64,000 nucleotides of DNA from Massospora cicadina (Eukaryota; Entomophthoromycota; Entomophthoromycetes; Entomophthorales; Entomophthoraceae), in the NCBI GenBank assembly GCA_022478985.1, contig JAKSZP010014528.1, positions 124,001 through 188,000 of the forward strand. Reading direction: 5' to 3'. The position numbers and the translations under genes are program-made. This document shows positions 31,718 through 42,270 of this stretch, in pieces (the first letter of the stretch is position 1; every line of letters starts with the position of its first letter). The notes under the pieces were generated by a model. The model had not been told where the DNA came from, did no database searches, and saw nothing but the letters and a program-made list of their open reading frames with translations.

Positions 31718-31998
31718 TTTAAATTTTATTTGAGGTGGGCCGACCTGGGGACAGTACCGCACCGATTAGGGAAGTGAAGAAAATGGGAAAGGAGGGTAAA
31801 ACCTGGAAAACCTCCATGCACGGCGTATGATAGGCCAGGAACTCCATGGACCGCCTTTGCTATTCGCTATCTCAGTTCAGGGCATTGGCGCGCAAAACCA
31901 ACACAGTCAAAATCGTCCCCTACCCAAAGTCCATTACTGGGATTGAACTTGGGAGGCAGTGGTAGAGGGTCCATACTCTACCACTGGGGTATCCTCCC
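31718..31998 (-). mobile_element. SINE-A copy 5, in the same target as LINE-a copy 2
   Basis: A minus-strand, almost complete SINE-A. The tail AATAAAATTTAAA is at the left. The head with TACTCTACCACTGGGGTATC is at the right. TTTTAAGCCAATTTTTAT flanks it on both sides (31700-31717, 31999-32016). It lies directly on the 5' side of the LINE. Confidence 0.95.
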
Positions 31999-32016
31999 TT
32001 TTAAGCCAATTTTTAT

Positions 32017-32212
32017 GATATATCATATTTCTCCGGTTGTTAGGATTCCACCAAGAATCCACTAGGGTTTTTTCATTGTGGGTACTCATATTGTTGATAT
32101 CCACAATGTTATATAAAAATTGGGCAGGTGATGGGCCAATCGTAAGAGCAGATTTGGGAACACTAATACCTCAACATTCTTTTCCTTAGATCAGAAAGGA
32201 GAATGTCTGACA
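32017..32212 (-). repeat. Gypsy-2 3' LTR, inner portion
   Basis: Continues the LTR after the two insertions. It matches 35988-36183 and ends GAATGTCTGACA. A polypurine tract (GAGGGGGCAA on the minus strand, 32213-32224) adjoins it. Confidence 0.9.
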
Positions 32213-32304
32213 TTGCCCCCTCAAGAATGTTGGTAGGGGTGTTGCAGTTATGGTAGGGTGGTACCTTTTCATCCACTTGAGAGATAGGAAGGGGGATGCG
32301 GAGC

Positions 32305-33126
32305 TTATTGGCAACCTGCCCTTTTTTTGTTGTGGGTTTTGGGGTTAATGTACATGCAGGAGGACTCCTTCTTGCTGGGTCCATTATTGGCTAGAATTAA
32401 GGGGACTTCATAGTTGAGCAACGACAAGGACCCTTGTTTCATGTTGATAATACCATCATATTCGATCATGAACTGCTTACCTATAAGCATATCATAATCA
32501 TTGTTGTCTAAAGCCACTGCGGGGGCTGATAGGATAAGCTTCCCAATACAAATGGGAAGGGACGAGTAAGCACCCAGTGCGCGGGTGTGGTTAGGACCAG
32601 CAGTTCCATAGTCTTGGTTGTACTCCAAGTCAGGTGCAAGTTTGATTTTCTATCAACCTGGAGGAGATTACGTTTAATGGGGAGCCCATATCCAGAATGG
32701 CCATCACCCAAACTTTTTGTATGACCACTTCGACCTTTGTGAGTATCCCCCCAAAAGTAGGCAACAGCACTAAGACCTCCTTGAGATGGAAATTGGAGGT
32801 TAATTTGCTTGCGGTATCAGGGTAATTTTTTTGATAGATTGCATGGTATGGCCATGCTGGACAGGGCGGATAAGATGGGACATCACCTCATTGGCGTCGC
32901 TGGTGGTATTGATGACAATTGGCTCCCCTAAAACTTGGCAGAGATATGTCTCTTCGGGTATGGTGGCCTCATCTACTCCTCCAGCATTTAAGCGATCAGG
33001 AACTTCCACCTCAGCAGGTGCTCCAACAACATAATAGCCAATCTCATCCATAGCCCCCTCAGAATCAACCCCTAGGGTATTTGTAACGCGAGGTAATGGC
33101 ATAAGTTGTTTAAGTGAGTTAGGCAC
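32305..33126 (-). pseudogene. Gypsy-2 aspartic protease
   Basis: Follows gag on the minus strand. The catalytic loop reads MAILDMGSPLNVISSRLI (about 32705-32650), where the usual DTG is DMG. ACG to ATG is a single CpG decay step, so the parent was probably active. Further along, GAYSSLPICIGKLILSAPAV and YDMLIGKQFMIEYDG (32575-32455) are the later strands. 33126-32800 is an open linker after the knuckle. No RT follows; the 3' LTR is reached within 100 bases. Confidence 0.8.
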
Positions 33127-33209
33127 AGGAGGTTTGTCAGCAGTAGGTGTACCTTTCCCTATGCTGACATTTCTTTTCCCTGCTCTCGTTCCTCAGCGTC
33201 AGCTTTCTT

Positions 33210-35286
33210 CTTCCAGCACATCGCCTCCATGTGGCCAAACTTGTTGCAGTATTTGCACCGAGGGCGTTCAGATTGTTTGGCTTTAGGGCTTTGCTCTTAA
33301 GGGCCCATTATCTGAAGGGGCTCCTTCTTATATTCAATAGCTAAGGCCTGAGGCTTAAGTTTCAAATCCTCAATAGTTAAAATGTGAGGATGAGATACTG
33401 CTCCACGTGAAACTTCAGGCTTATGAAATTCAGCAACATCTATTAATGCTTCCTTGATGTCTTGGATGGTATGGAAATAGCGTTTAACTGAGGTGATGTG
33501 CATTGCTAGCGATGGGTAAAAAGCCACTTCAGTCAAAACGGCGGCTACAGCATCATCCAAAGTCAACGTCTTTAAGGTTAAAAACGTCTGTGCTTCCAAA
33601 TAGAATTGTTCCACAAAAGCGACCATGGACTCTCCTTTCCGGATACTCATATGCATGAAAGCTTGCTTTTTCATGCTTAAAGCTTGTTTGGAGATGAACA
33701 TGTTTATGAGGGCCTCTTTAACCTCGGACCAGGTGCTAAGAGTGTCCATATGTGGGACCATCACCTCTTGTGCCATGCAGCCCAAACAGGAAAGAATATG
33801 TTTGGCCTTTTATTAGTCAGTTGCTCCTTCCATAGCCGCTTTATAAACATATAAAAACGAAGCAATGCTTCCCTCACCAGGGATTAACTTGTCTTTAAAC
33901 GTAGGTTTGAATGAATGATGGTCATTCCAAGAAAGGGTGTGAATAGCTGGAGATTCTGCTTCTGAGGTTTCAGAGTGGTAGCTTAAATGATCAAAGGCCT
34001 GTGAGAGGCGATTGAACTGGTCATGCATGGCTTCAAGCCAGGTTTTCAGGTTGGAGAGGGCTTCTAGGGGCCCAGATTCACATAGTCTCAAATTGAGCTT
34101 CAATCCCTGATTTTTGAGTTCCAAGATCTTCCACTCGATTCTCCATTGCAGAGACTTGGAAACGGAGTTGTGATACCATTGAGCTTAGGTTTAATTGTGC
34201 AGTTTCCACGGCTTTCATGTGGTTCTTCAGCTCTTCTTTCATTTGGTTACACCCTTCATCGTCATGAGAGTGAGAGCTTGGGCCTTGTACTCCATCCTTG
34301 ATCTGCTCATACTTCTGCTCAACCTTGGTTAGTTGACTAAATAATTCCTTCAACACAGGGCTTTCCAGCGAAACTTTCATCGCTTTTGTTTCCATTTCAT
34401 ATTCAGTCAGGCGACGGGCCAAATATTTGGTATTTTTGAGCAAAGCTTTAAGAGCTAGCTCCTTTTCTAGTTGAACAACCTTGGCCGCGAGGGTGGTGGT
34501 GGCGCTAGATGGTCCAAGCAACAGATGATGTTCAAGCTCATCAACACACGAAAAAGCCTGAATTAACTGCTTCTCCATCACAGCCACACGCTGTTCATAT
34601 TCTTCTTGAAGGACAGAGTTGGGGGCTGGAAGGTCACGATGTGTTTGCTCAATTTGCTTTTCAAGCTCTTTAGCAAACTCCTCCAACAATGAGTGGGTGC
34701 TAGCAGAAGATGCGTTCAGCTCATCCCTAAAGATCTTCATGGCCTCCTTGACATACTTTACAGTCCCAGTATCCATAGTAGCAAGTTGATCATGCAGCTG
34801 TATGATGAAGTTGCGATTAGCTTCTACACCAGATATAACTGCTCCAAGATGTTTAGAGTTCAGGTGATACAGCTTATCATAGGCTAAATTCAAAGCTGCA
34901 TGAGTATCTCGGTGTCAATGTAGCTCTTCATGATGGCCAGCTAAAAGATGCATCATATGGACCAAGGCAGGATGAGCAAACTTGCGTACATAGGTGGTCA
35001 TATTTGTAAGCTGACCATAGGTCTCTGGGAGGACACTAGTCTCATAGAGAAACAAGTGACGTTCCTCTACCAACGATGCTCATTCGTGAGATGCAATGTC
35101 ACCAGGGTTAAGAATGCCATGGGTAAGATCTCTCACAGCTTCAGTGGCTGGCCAAGTGATGCAATGAGACTCAGGTATTAATATGGGCTCAAATTGGTTT
35201 TTTTCAAATATCAAAGCGGTAGGACTATCCATGCGATCATCTTCAGTTTCTTCCCCATTTTGCACCCAGTGGGTGACACTTTCCAT
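33210..35286 (-). pseudogene. Gypsy-2 gag: coiled coil, capsid, CCHC knuckle
   Basis: The ATG at 35286 (MESVTHWVQNGEE) is 40-60 bases after the primer site. The frame is open except for two TGA codons until about 34090, then shifts. A long helical region with heptads (about 34890-34100, LEKELALKALL...LTKVEQKYEQ) forms a coiled coil. The capsid follows (34120-33400, TWSEVKEALINMFISKQAL...GESMVAFVEQFYLEAQTFL). The knuckle CKYCNKFGHMEAMC is at 33257-33216 (CX2CX4HX4C). Probably the particle protein. Its good preservation compared with gypsy-1 suggests a younger copy. Confidence 0.87.
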
Positions 35287-35325
35287 TTTTTCCTAATACT
35301 TATCAAAGTATTCAGGGGGCTTGAC

Positions 35326-35342
35326 CCCTGTAGTGAGCACCA
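35326..35342 (-). promoter_or_regulatory. Primer binding site of gypsy-2
   Basis: TGGTGCTCACTACAGGG on the minus strand, three bases inside the 5' LTR. The identical 17 bases stand at the same place in gypsy-3, and a one-base-deleted form in gypsy-4. The matching tRNA would end CCCTGTAGTGAGCACCA; I cannot name it. Confidence 0.8.
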
Positions 35343-35345
35343 ATT

Positions 35346-36183
35346 TGTGGGATCTGCCAATGGATGCCACAAATAATATTTTAATACAAGGTATTTTACT
35401 TTTTATTAAAAGTATAAAATAACACTTATTATGGTTTTTTATGTTTTTTACTAAACAGGCAGGGAAAAACTGGAAAATGTCCCTTTGTCAATACTGGCTT
35501 TTCCTATTTAAACTAGTTCAAATTTCAAGACCATCAATATTCAAGGCAAAAGAATGCAAAGCTCAGTCTTCCAAATTAGGGAATATAGACTTTTGGCCTA
35601 TCAGATTGAAGATAAAATTTTTGGAGGTAGAACTGACCCGTGCGGTAACAATTTGATGAATTGTATCCAATCACCAGCAAGTAAAATCTTTTCACCTTGG
35701 TGGTGGTCTGACTCAGATGGTAATGATTGGGTATTTTGGTGGTAGTCAGACTCAGATGGTAATGATTGGCTAATGTTTACCCTATCATCTTTGAGTAAAA
35801 TCTTTGCACCTTGGCGGTGGTTAGACTCAGATTGTAATGATTGGTTAACTCGCACCCAATCATCAATGGGTAAAATCTTCTTACCTTGCGGATATTCCAA
35901 TCCATGCAATATTATACTCCTTGTATTTGACTGAGGAGTTGGAGTATTTCTATTATTAATATTTACCATTTTAAGCCAATTTTTATGATATATCATATTT
36001 CTCCAGTATTTAGGATTCCACCGAGAATCCACTAGGGTTTTTTCATTGTGGGTACTCATATTGCTGATATCCACAATGTTATTTAAAAATTGGGCAGGTG
36101 ATGGGCCAATCATAAGAGCAGATTCAGGAACACTAATACCTCCAACATTCTTTTCCTTAGATTGGAAAGGAGAATGTCCAACA
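35346..36183 (-). repeat. Gypsy-2 5' LTR
   Basis: 838 bp, in plus orientation TGTGGGATC...GTCCAACA. It contains tandem AT-poor units near 35690-35880 (repeated TCTGACTCAGATGGTAATGA and AAAATCTTTTCACC variants), also present in the other LTR, which could be promoter repeats. Confidence 0.9.
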
Positions 36184-36815
36184 AGCAACTTGCCCTAACT
36201 AGCGTGTGGCCTCATCATGTGCTTGAGGGTTGACATGTCCTTTGGGCATGTGTTGATAACTTCCATTGCAGCCATGAGCAATGTGAGTTCCTGGTATCTG
36301 CAGGTGTGATTGATGTCTGAGGGCCATTTGTCTGTGGCCCTCGTGAGCCAACAGTACATGTCCCCTAGAAGAAAGCTGTCTTCTGGTAGTGGTAAATTGG
36401 CCACCTCCTCAAAGAAGTTGATGCGTTTGCTAGGGATGTTGGGGCGTAGGTGTTGACCAGGGTATAATGATTTACTTGCCAGATAATTGCAATGGCCAGG
36501 ACTCTCCCCCTAAGTGATCATTCAATGACATGATGGTGATACCCCTGCCTGGTTTGATCATAAACCCACAGAGAGTGGACCAACTAGAAAATTTTAGGAG
36601 CATCTGGGTCCACTAAGGTTCCTCCCCCTTGGGCATGACTCTCAAGAATTGCCAGGATGTCACCGGAGGGTTTTGCAGGTGCTGGATTTTCTTGGCCTGG
36701 GATGTGGCGGCCTTCATCCCTGCATTATTGAACATTTTTAATGTGATTGGATTATTAAACTGCCCAATCTGCCTTAATTGGATAGTTCTGGGCCATTTGA
36801 ACCAGTCCTATTGTA
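36184..36815 (-). pseudogene. LINE-b ORF2 endonuclease, N-terminal part
   Basis: Starts about 36810 with LKMFNNAGMKAATSQARKI (LINE-a TLNIAGLKASPSQARKL). It continues with LCGFMIKPGRGI and, at 36400-36340, LPLPEDSFLLGDMYCWL, where the GDxN motif has become GDMY. It ends exactly at the gypsy-2 target duplication (36184-36188) and is continued at 25781. Confidence 0.8.
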
Positions 36816-36849
36816 ATTAAGTAAATTTGAGCGTCAAGTTTCTGGTTAG

Positions 36850-38240
36850 GATTTTGAACCACTGATCTGAATTGAGCTGAAGCTGAGTTTTATAAGTAGC
36901 TTTACCATCCTAAAGTTTTTTGTAATCTTTATCTTGTCAATTTTTTGTGGAGACTGTAGGTAAGTGGCCAGACTTTTGATATTTGACCTGAACCAGCACT
37001 AGTTCTTTTTAGCTCCCATGGGCTGCATTTGCTCCTGTGTCACCGCCTGTGCCTGCTGGTTTATTGTTACCTCCATTGACTCCATGGGGATCTCCCTCAG
37101 GATCTCAAAATGGTTTGCGTTTCCATCTTTGTTAGTTTTTTTCCAGAATATGATTCACTTTTTTAGCTTTCTCAGCCCTAGCTCTAGCCTCTGATCATCT
37201 CTTTGCTTTTTCCTCTGATTTGCATTGTTTGGTGGTAACCAGCTCAACGATCTGGTACTCACCATGTTCCCCCAGTTTAACAGGGTTGTTGCCACCTGGA
37301 GTTTCTAAAGTTTTCATCAGTTTCATATATTTCCTCTAGATCCTCCTCCTCTTGCTGCTTGCTTGCATCAGGCCATTTATGAGCCCAATGACCAAGCGCC
37401 TGGCAGTGCTAGAAGATGGGTGGAGACTTCTCAGGGTCACTTTGAATAGGTCAGATGTTTTTACCTCTGGCAAGATGAATTGCACAATGCGAGGGATCAA
37501 ATTGTGGTTGGCTTCTACCTCAGGTTTGAAGCTAATAACTGCAATTGCCTTCCCTCTGCAGAGTTCTGGCATGAGGTGGAAACGCTGAAGCTTAAACTAA
37601 TTCACTCTGCCATATTCCTCAAGGACTTTAACCAACTATGTTTTGATAAAGGTGTGGTGTAAATCAGTTGAGAGATCATTGAAGGAGATGAAGAGGTCAC
37701 TCTTTTTATTCCAATGGGTACAGTGTACCTTGATGCATTGGGCACACCTTTAATGGTGACCTCAATAATGATTTTTGCTGAGGTTTTTTGCCTGATACGT
37801 CATGGCAAAGCTGATACTGACAAATCTTCAACAAAATCCTTGTTTAATAAAGTCAGTATCTTAAATATGAATTTTCTTTTTTCAGTAATTGCCACCAAGA
37901 TCTCTGGGTGCTCAACCCCAAAGTTTACTCTAACCCCATGCTTAACAGAGAAGGAGAGGAGTGAATGGATGTTATTGTAAAGCATATGTTGGTGTAGCAT
38001 TTTCATGTATTTTTCTGTAGGGATTTGCATCTGTTGTTTAGTCTGGTTTGCGTGGCTTACCAGGAGCTCCTTGTGAGAGCGTTTGATGCCCTAAGGAATG
38101 ATATGTTGGTGGAGTTACCACCCTTTGTGATGTTTGCTCAGGACTCCTGATTGGAGTTATGCATCTTTATCTTCTGTTCTGATTATTAAATGTTTGAATT
38201 CAACTTTTCTCTTTTGCTTTATAAAAGTGACGCTTAGGAG
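36850..38240 (-). pseudogene. LINE-b ORF1, decayed
   Basis: Fragments of an ORF1 related to that of LINE-a. FSVKHGVRVNFGVEHPEIL near 37950 parallels LINE-a VEFGVCVYLDIQ. MPELCRGKAIAVISFKPEVE near 37570 parallels LMPHLCTGKAIAVLTPTEE. A knuckle remnant HCQALGH...HKWPDA near 37400 has its last Cys changed to Trp. Numerous stops. Confidence 0.78.
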
Positions 38241-38247
38241 AAAGAAA

Positions 38248-38318
38248 AGCAATAATAAGGATTTTATTTGAGGTGGGCTGACCTTGGGACAAATATACCA
38301 CACCAATAGCAGTAATAA
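38248..38318 (-). mobile_element. Truncated LINE/SINE tail (about 49 bp) at the 5' end of LINE-b
   Basis: AGCAATAATAA (38248-38258) and AGCAGTAATAA (38308-38318) flank a piece that, on the minus strand, reads TATATTTGTCCCAAGGTCAG then CCCACCTCAAATAAAAT. This is the shared tail of LINE-b and the SINEs. Its left duplication overlaps the probable right duplication of LINE-b, so again two retroposons used one site. Confidence 0.75.
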
Positions 38319-39001
38319 TGATAATAATAGTCTATTAATACTGATTATAATATTATAATAATAATGTATGATAGTTGTATAATATTATATTGCATAATTC
38401 CACTAGTTACAATTATAAAGTATGATAATTATTTCTATGGTGTTTATTTATACAATTATGCAATGTATGTATTTATAATATATGTAATATAAATATGCTA
38501 TGATGGAATGTATGGTAATAAATTAAAATATAATAATAAAAGCAGTGTGGCTGTGTGAGTGCGTGTGATGCCCAGCCAAAACTACAGCATGTAGAGCTTT
38601 GTAATTTTAGATATATGTGGATAGGAGGGGGTTCATGTGCACATTAAAGCCAGATTTTTAAATTTCATAGTAAAATAGATTTATAATAAAAAAGTGAAAA
38701 TTTTGTATGTTTTAATATTAGTCAGTATATTGTTACAGCTGAGAAGTTTGACATTTAACAGATTTGATGGATTAAATGGTTTTGCAAAGTTGGTGGTCAA
38801 TTGGCTAACTTTTAAGTTAATCATTTTAGTAAGAAGTAAGTGATTGGCTGATTTGATAGTTTAGATGGGGTTTCCAAGCGGTGGGTGGTTTAGGTTGATT
38901 CTTTAGGTCTAATTAATTTTGGGTAAATGGGTAGTAGTTTTTGGCTGATTCTGTAGGTTTGATTATTACTAAACTTATTAATAACCATCTACCAATATAT
39001 A
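38319..39001. other. AT-rich non-coding stretch with simple repeats
   Basis: Begins with ATA/ATG-rich simple repeat (38310-38540). No gene or element recognised. Confidence 0.5.
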
Positions 39002-39017
39002 AACTAATATAAATAAT

Positions 39018-39271
39018 CTAAATTCTATTTGAGGTGGGCCAACCTGGGGATGATACCGCACTGATTAGGGAAGTGAAGAAAATGGGAAAGGAGGATAAAA
39101 CCCAGAAAACCTCCATGCATGGTGTATGATAGGCCAGGAACTCCGTGGACCTCATTTGCTATTCGCTATCTCAGTTCAGGGCCTTGGTGTGCAAAACCAA
39201 CACAGTCAAAATTGTCCCCTACCCAAAGTCCATTACCAGGATCAAACTTGGGAGGCAGTGGTAGAGGGTCC
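39018..39271 (-). mobile_element. SINE-A copy 6, 5'-truncated
   Basis: Flanked by AACTAATATAAATAAT at 39002-39017 and 39272-39287. The minus-strand copy runs from the AATAGAATTT-like tail at the left to GGACCCTCTACCACTGCC at the right, so it lacks the first part of the head with the A box. Confidence 0.93.
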
Positions 39272-39287
39272 AACTAATATAAATAAT

Positions 39288-39929
39288 ACTATCTATTTAT
39301 GATTGCTTATCTGAAATAAATGAAGATTATCTGTTAAGTCATATCCATAAAAATACTGGGTAAAATGGGATATTGACATGATATAAAAAATAAAGTTAAT
39401 TAACAAAAAAGAACTGCCTCCAATGACTTGACAGAATTTGACCTCTTAGCCTAATTCTGTAAAAGGATGGATTATAGATAAAAAATTATGAATATAAGCA
39501 AACCCATTTAGATTAACTAGTACACTAGATATAATGTTTTATAAACTAACAGGTACATTAATAAACAAAACAAAAGCCATGACTACCTACTAATAATATA
39601 TAAAGCTATATAGTAACTTGTAATATGGAGTCTGCTCAAATATATGCATATGTGCAAGTGGATGCTAGTTATCTCACTGAGTTATCTCACTGAGTGGTGC
39701 AAGAGAGAGGTGGCAGGGACTTACCAAGATGAAGAAGATGTATGCACAAGATGAGATGAAAAACATGCCATTTGTCTTTGAACAGCAGCTCTAGTGGTTA
39801 CTGTTATATTGCATGTGTTCACCACCTCTGTTTTTATTTCGCTGTCTTCTTGTTATTTTCATTACTGTGTTCAGAGGTGCGTTAAGTTTCATGAGAGCAC
39901 CAATTTTTATTGTGTTTTATCTTTGATGA
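39288..39929. other. AT-rich stretch, possible Helitron 5' leader
   Basis: No gene recognised. The Helitron protein similarity begins to the right, so its unidentified 5' terminus may lie here; I could not place a TC start with confidence. Confidence 0.4.
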
Positions 39930-41183
39930 TAAGAGAGAATGAAGAGACTTGCACATGAGTGGCCACCAGTAATCATCATCTACAACTTGTCTGTTGAAGG
40001 TTTTTATATCAAAAAAGCAAGTAAAATACCATCTATAAGAAAAATTCTCCAATTTCAGGTAATCATATTCAATTCTATTGCCTACAACAATGAAGAAAGA
40101 AACAGTGACTCAGCAAAAAAGGCAGTTAGAAAAAAGTGACAGAAATAATTGGTCATAAAAGACATATGAAAATCATGAAGCAAAATATACAAAATTAGAT
40201 ATATATAGTTAATATGAAGTGCAAAAAAGAGCTGCCAAAACACCAAAACAGTGTGCAGCTTAATTGACACTTCACCAACAATGTCAATCACAATATCGTG
40301 CAGCAGAGACATCTGAAGAGCATGAGTTCCCTTGAAACATATTTGCTAAATAATATTTGGTTTTAAATGACAGTTGTAGACAATTTAAGAAGGCAATCAA
40401 AAAATTTTGTGAAAGTATTTGTAAAATCTATATCAAAAAATGGTATACAAACCAAATTGCAACATCCCAATTTCTAGTAACAAAGCCATCATATTTGCCA
40501 AACAAAAAGAAACAAAAGGTCAATTGATTTTTTGTCATTGCTGTAAAAGTCACACATAAGGCCACAAAACCACAGCACCACCGCAAGCTTATTAGAATAA
40601 TATTCAACTGAGACCAAGTCCAGACTGTATTAGATAATTTACAATAAAGAACAATGAGTACTGTCATGAATAATAATATCTATCAAAATCATCAAATTTG
40701 ATGATTTGTATAGACAGTATGGCTTCAAAGGACAAGCAATCCTATTCTCTCAAGAAATTTATGAAGTCAGTGAGAAATTACAACATATGCTTCCAAGATA
40801 GTTGAAGATTCTGGAATCATAGGTGTTACAGAATGACTTGAAAACTTAAATGTAATATTGAATTTTTATTATATTATACGTTTCATTAAATGTGATACAT
40901 TGGTTGATTGATAACAACCCATCTTATCATAATGTCACAATTGATCACAATGTTCAACTTGATGAGTGATCATTGATAAGAATCACAGAACAATTAGAAA
41001 AAGAAACCACCAAATTCTACGATGAGCCACTGCAAACAAGTTGTTATATTTCAATCTATGAAGTTTCAAGGATTCTGAGAGCATCATGGCATCAAAGTAA
41101 TATGAAATATTCACATCACCATATACAGGAGCCAGTGCTGTGAAATGGTGTTAAAAACATTGTTGGAGCTTATGCAATCTCAA

Positions 41184-41267
41184 TGAGCATTTGGACTATC
41201 TTTTTTTTTAGTACTAGATGGTCCCAACCCAAGGGGGGGATTCATTGATGTGAGCATTTGGACTATC
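41184..41267 (-). mobile_element. Micro-retroposed tail: 50-bp insert with 17-bp TSD
   Basis: TGAGCATTTGGACTATC is at 41184-41200 and 41251-41267. The insert is, on the minus strand, AATCCCCCCCTTGGGTTGGG then ACCATCTAGTACTAAAAAAA, aligning with the OY 3' end (GACTCCCCCTTTTGGGTTAG, then GCACCACTAGTACTAAAAAAA). It is the longest of the micro-insertions and links them all to the OY tail. Confidence 0.88.
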
Positions 41268-42223
41268 AATACCTTGGATAGGAATATGATTGAAGGCGAT
41301 AATATGAGTACAATGATTTACACTCCCATTGAACAATAAGAGAATGCATACCTCATAGAAGGAGGCTATTTATTGACTTGTAACTTTGATGTTGTCAAGA
41401 ATAAATCTCATCATGTACAAAGAATCATTCTCCACGGATATGATGAAGATCCAATTCTATTTGGAAGCCTACACAATTTTTATGAATCAAAGAAATGCCA
41501 GACTTATGGTTCATGAAGCTTTTTCACAACAATTTAAAACTCATAATGATAGCATTCTGATAGCAGCTGCATATTCTTATGGAGTCATGAATTATGATGG
41601 AAAGTTATATTTCACAGCTTTCACTCTTGTGGACCAAAAGGATTAAGGGCTGGATTGAATGGTAGAGCATGTGTGATTGAGTGCAATAAATTGAAAGAAC
41701 TTCCATGCATATGAAAGAAAGTAATATGAACTAAAAATATGCAGTATACCATTGACTACGTTTCTATTCATATCAAATAATGTTATAGAAGATTTGCATA
41801 CTCAAGAAGAAGTGGAATTCAACAACCAATCCAGTTAACACAGCTGTTACAAACACAATCTGAAAATTTAGCAACTAAAACACCACTAATGGCTCCAATC
41901 AGCTGTTTATAATTAGATACTATAGATGAGCGTAAATTTTAATGAAAATATCAATGAGATTCAAAGAAATAATGACAACATTGGCAATATAAATCATGAA
42001 TTGAAAGAAGAAGAATTAGCATAGTTCTTTTTTTTACCATATGGCATAAACGGATAAAACAGTCTTGACAAGTTAAAATTGCACTACTGGACTACTTTAA
42101 AGGAAGATTTTAGATAGCAATTTAAAGTTCCAATAAATGATTATCTCTTCAAAGCACTATTTATGTTTTTATTATCATCTCAAGTCAACAATATCATCTT
42201 GTGGATGAAAATTGAAGGACAAG

Positions 42224-42270
42224 AAGAATGGTTGATGAACCATCTAGTACTAAAAAGAATGGTTGATGAA
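42224..42270 (+). mobile_element. Micro-retroposed tail: 15-bp insert with 16-bp TSD
   Basis: AAGAATGGTTGATGAA is at 42224-42239 and 42255-42270. The insert CCATCTAGTACTAAA is the end of the OY-type tail, plus orientation. It interrupts the Helitron Rep reading just before the LNELIAQIRCLGLPTY block. Confidence 0.87.

Larger units (their letters stand above)
26405..32016. repeat. Three copies of one target: TTTTAAGCCAATTTTTAT
   Basis: The 18-bp sequence occurs at 26405-26422, 31700-31717 and 31999-32016. LINE-a copy 2 lies between the first two and SINE-A copy 5 between the last two. The uninterrupted site is visible in the other gypsy-2 LTR, near 35974-35991. Confidence 0.95.
25782..36183 (-). 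mobile_element. Gypsy-2: gag-protease-only LTR element, hit by LINE-a and a SINE
   Basis: The LTRs are 35346-36183 (838 bp, 5' LTR in element orientation) and 25782-26422 plus 32017-32212 (837 bp together, split by later insertions). In element orientation they start TG and end CA. The target duplication AGCAA is at 25777-25781 and 36184-36188. The internal part is only 32213-35345 (3.1 kb) and encodes gag and a protease. RT, RNase H and integrase are absent, so it must have moved with enzymes of another element. It sits inside LINE-b. Confidence 0.92.
17866..38247 (-). mobile_element. LINE-b: old non-LTR retrotransposon, split by nested insertions
   Basis: Minus-strand pieces read as one LINE in the right order. 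The 5' end and ORF1 lie at 38247-36850, the endonuclease at 36810-36184, linker and RT at 25781-23963, and RT C-terminus plus tail at 21340-19798, with a 14-bp stub of tail at 17866-17879. The gaps are filled by gypsy-2, OY and OX, and two gaps have clean target duplications. The remaining length, about 5.5 kb, matches LINE-a (5.3 kb). Its 5' end (CTTTTCTTTCTC) resembles LINE-a's. Probable outer target duplication: CAATAATAA at 17849-17857 and 38250-38258. Confidence 0.85.

Noticed and set aside
35690..35880. CRISPR-like repeats in the gypsy-2 LTR
   Set aside because: Imperfect tandem units with no spacer structure, present in both LTRs, in a eukaryotic element.
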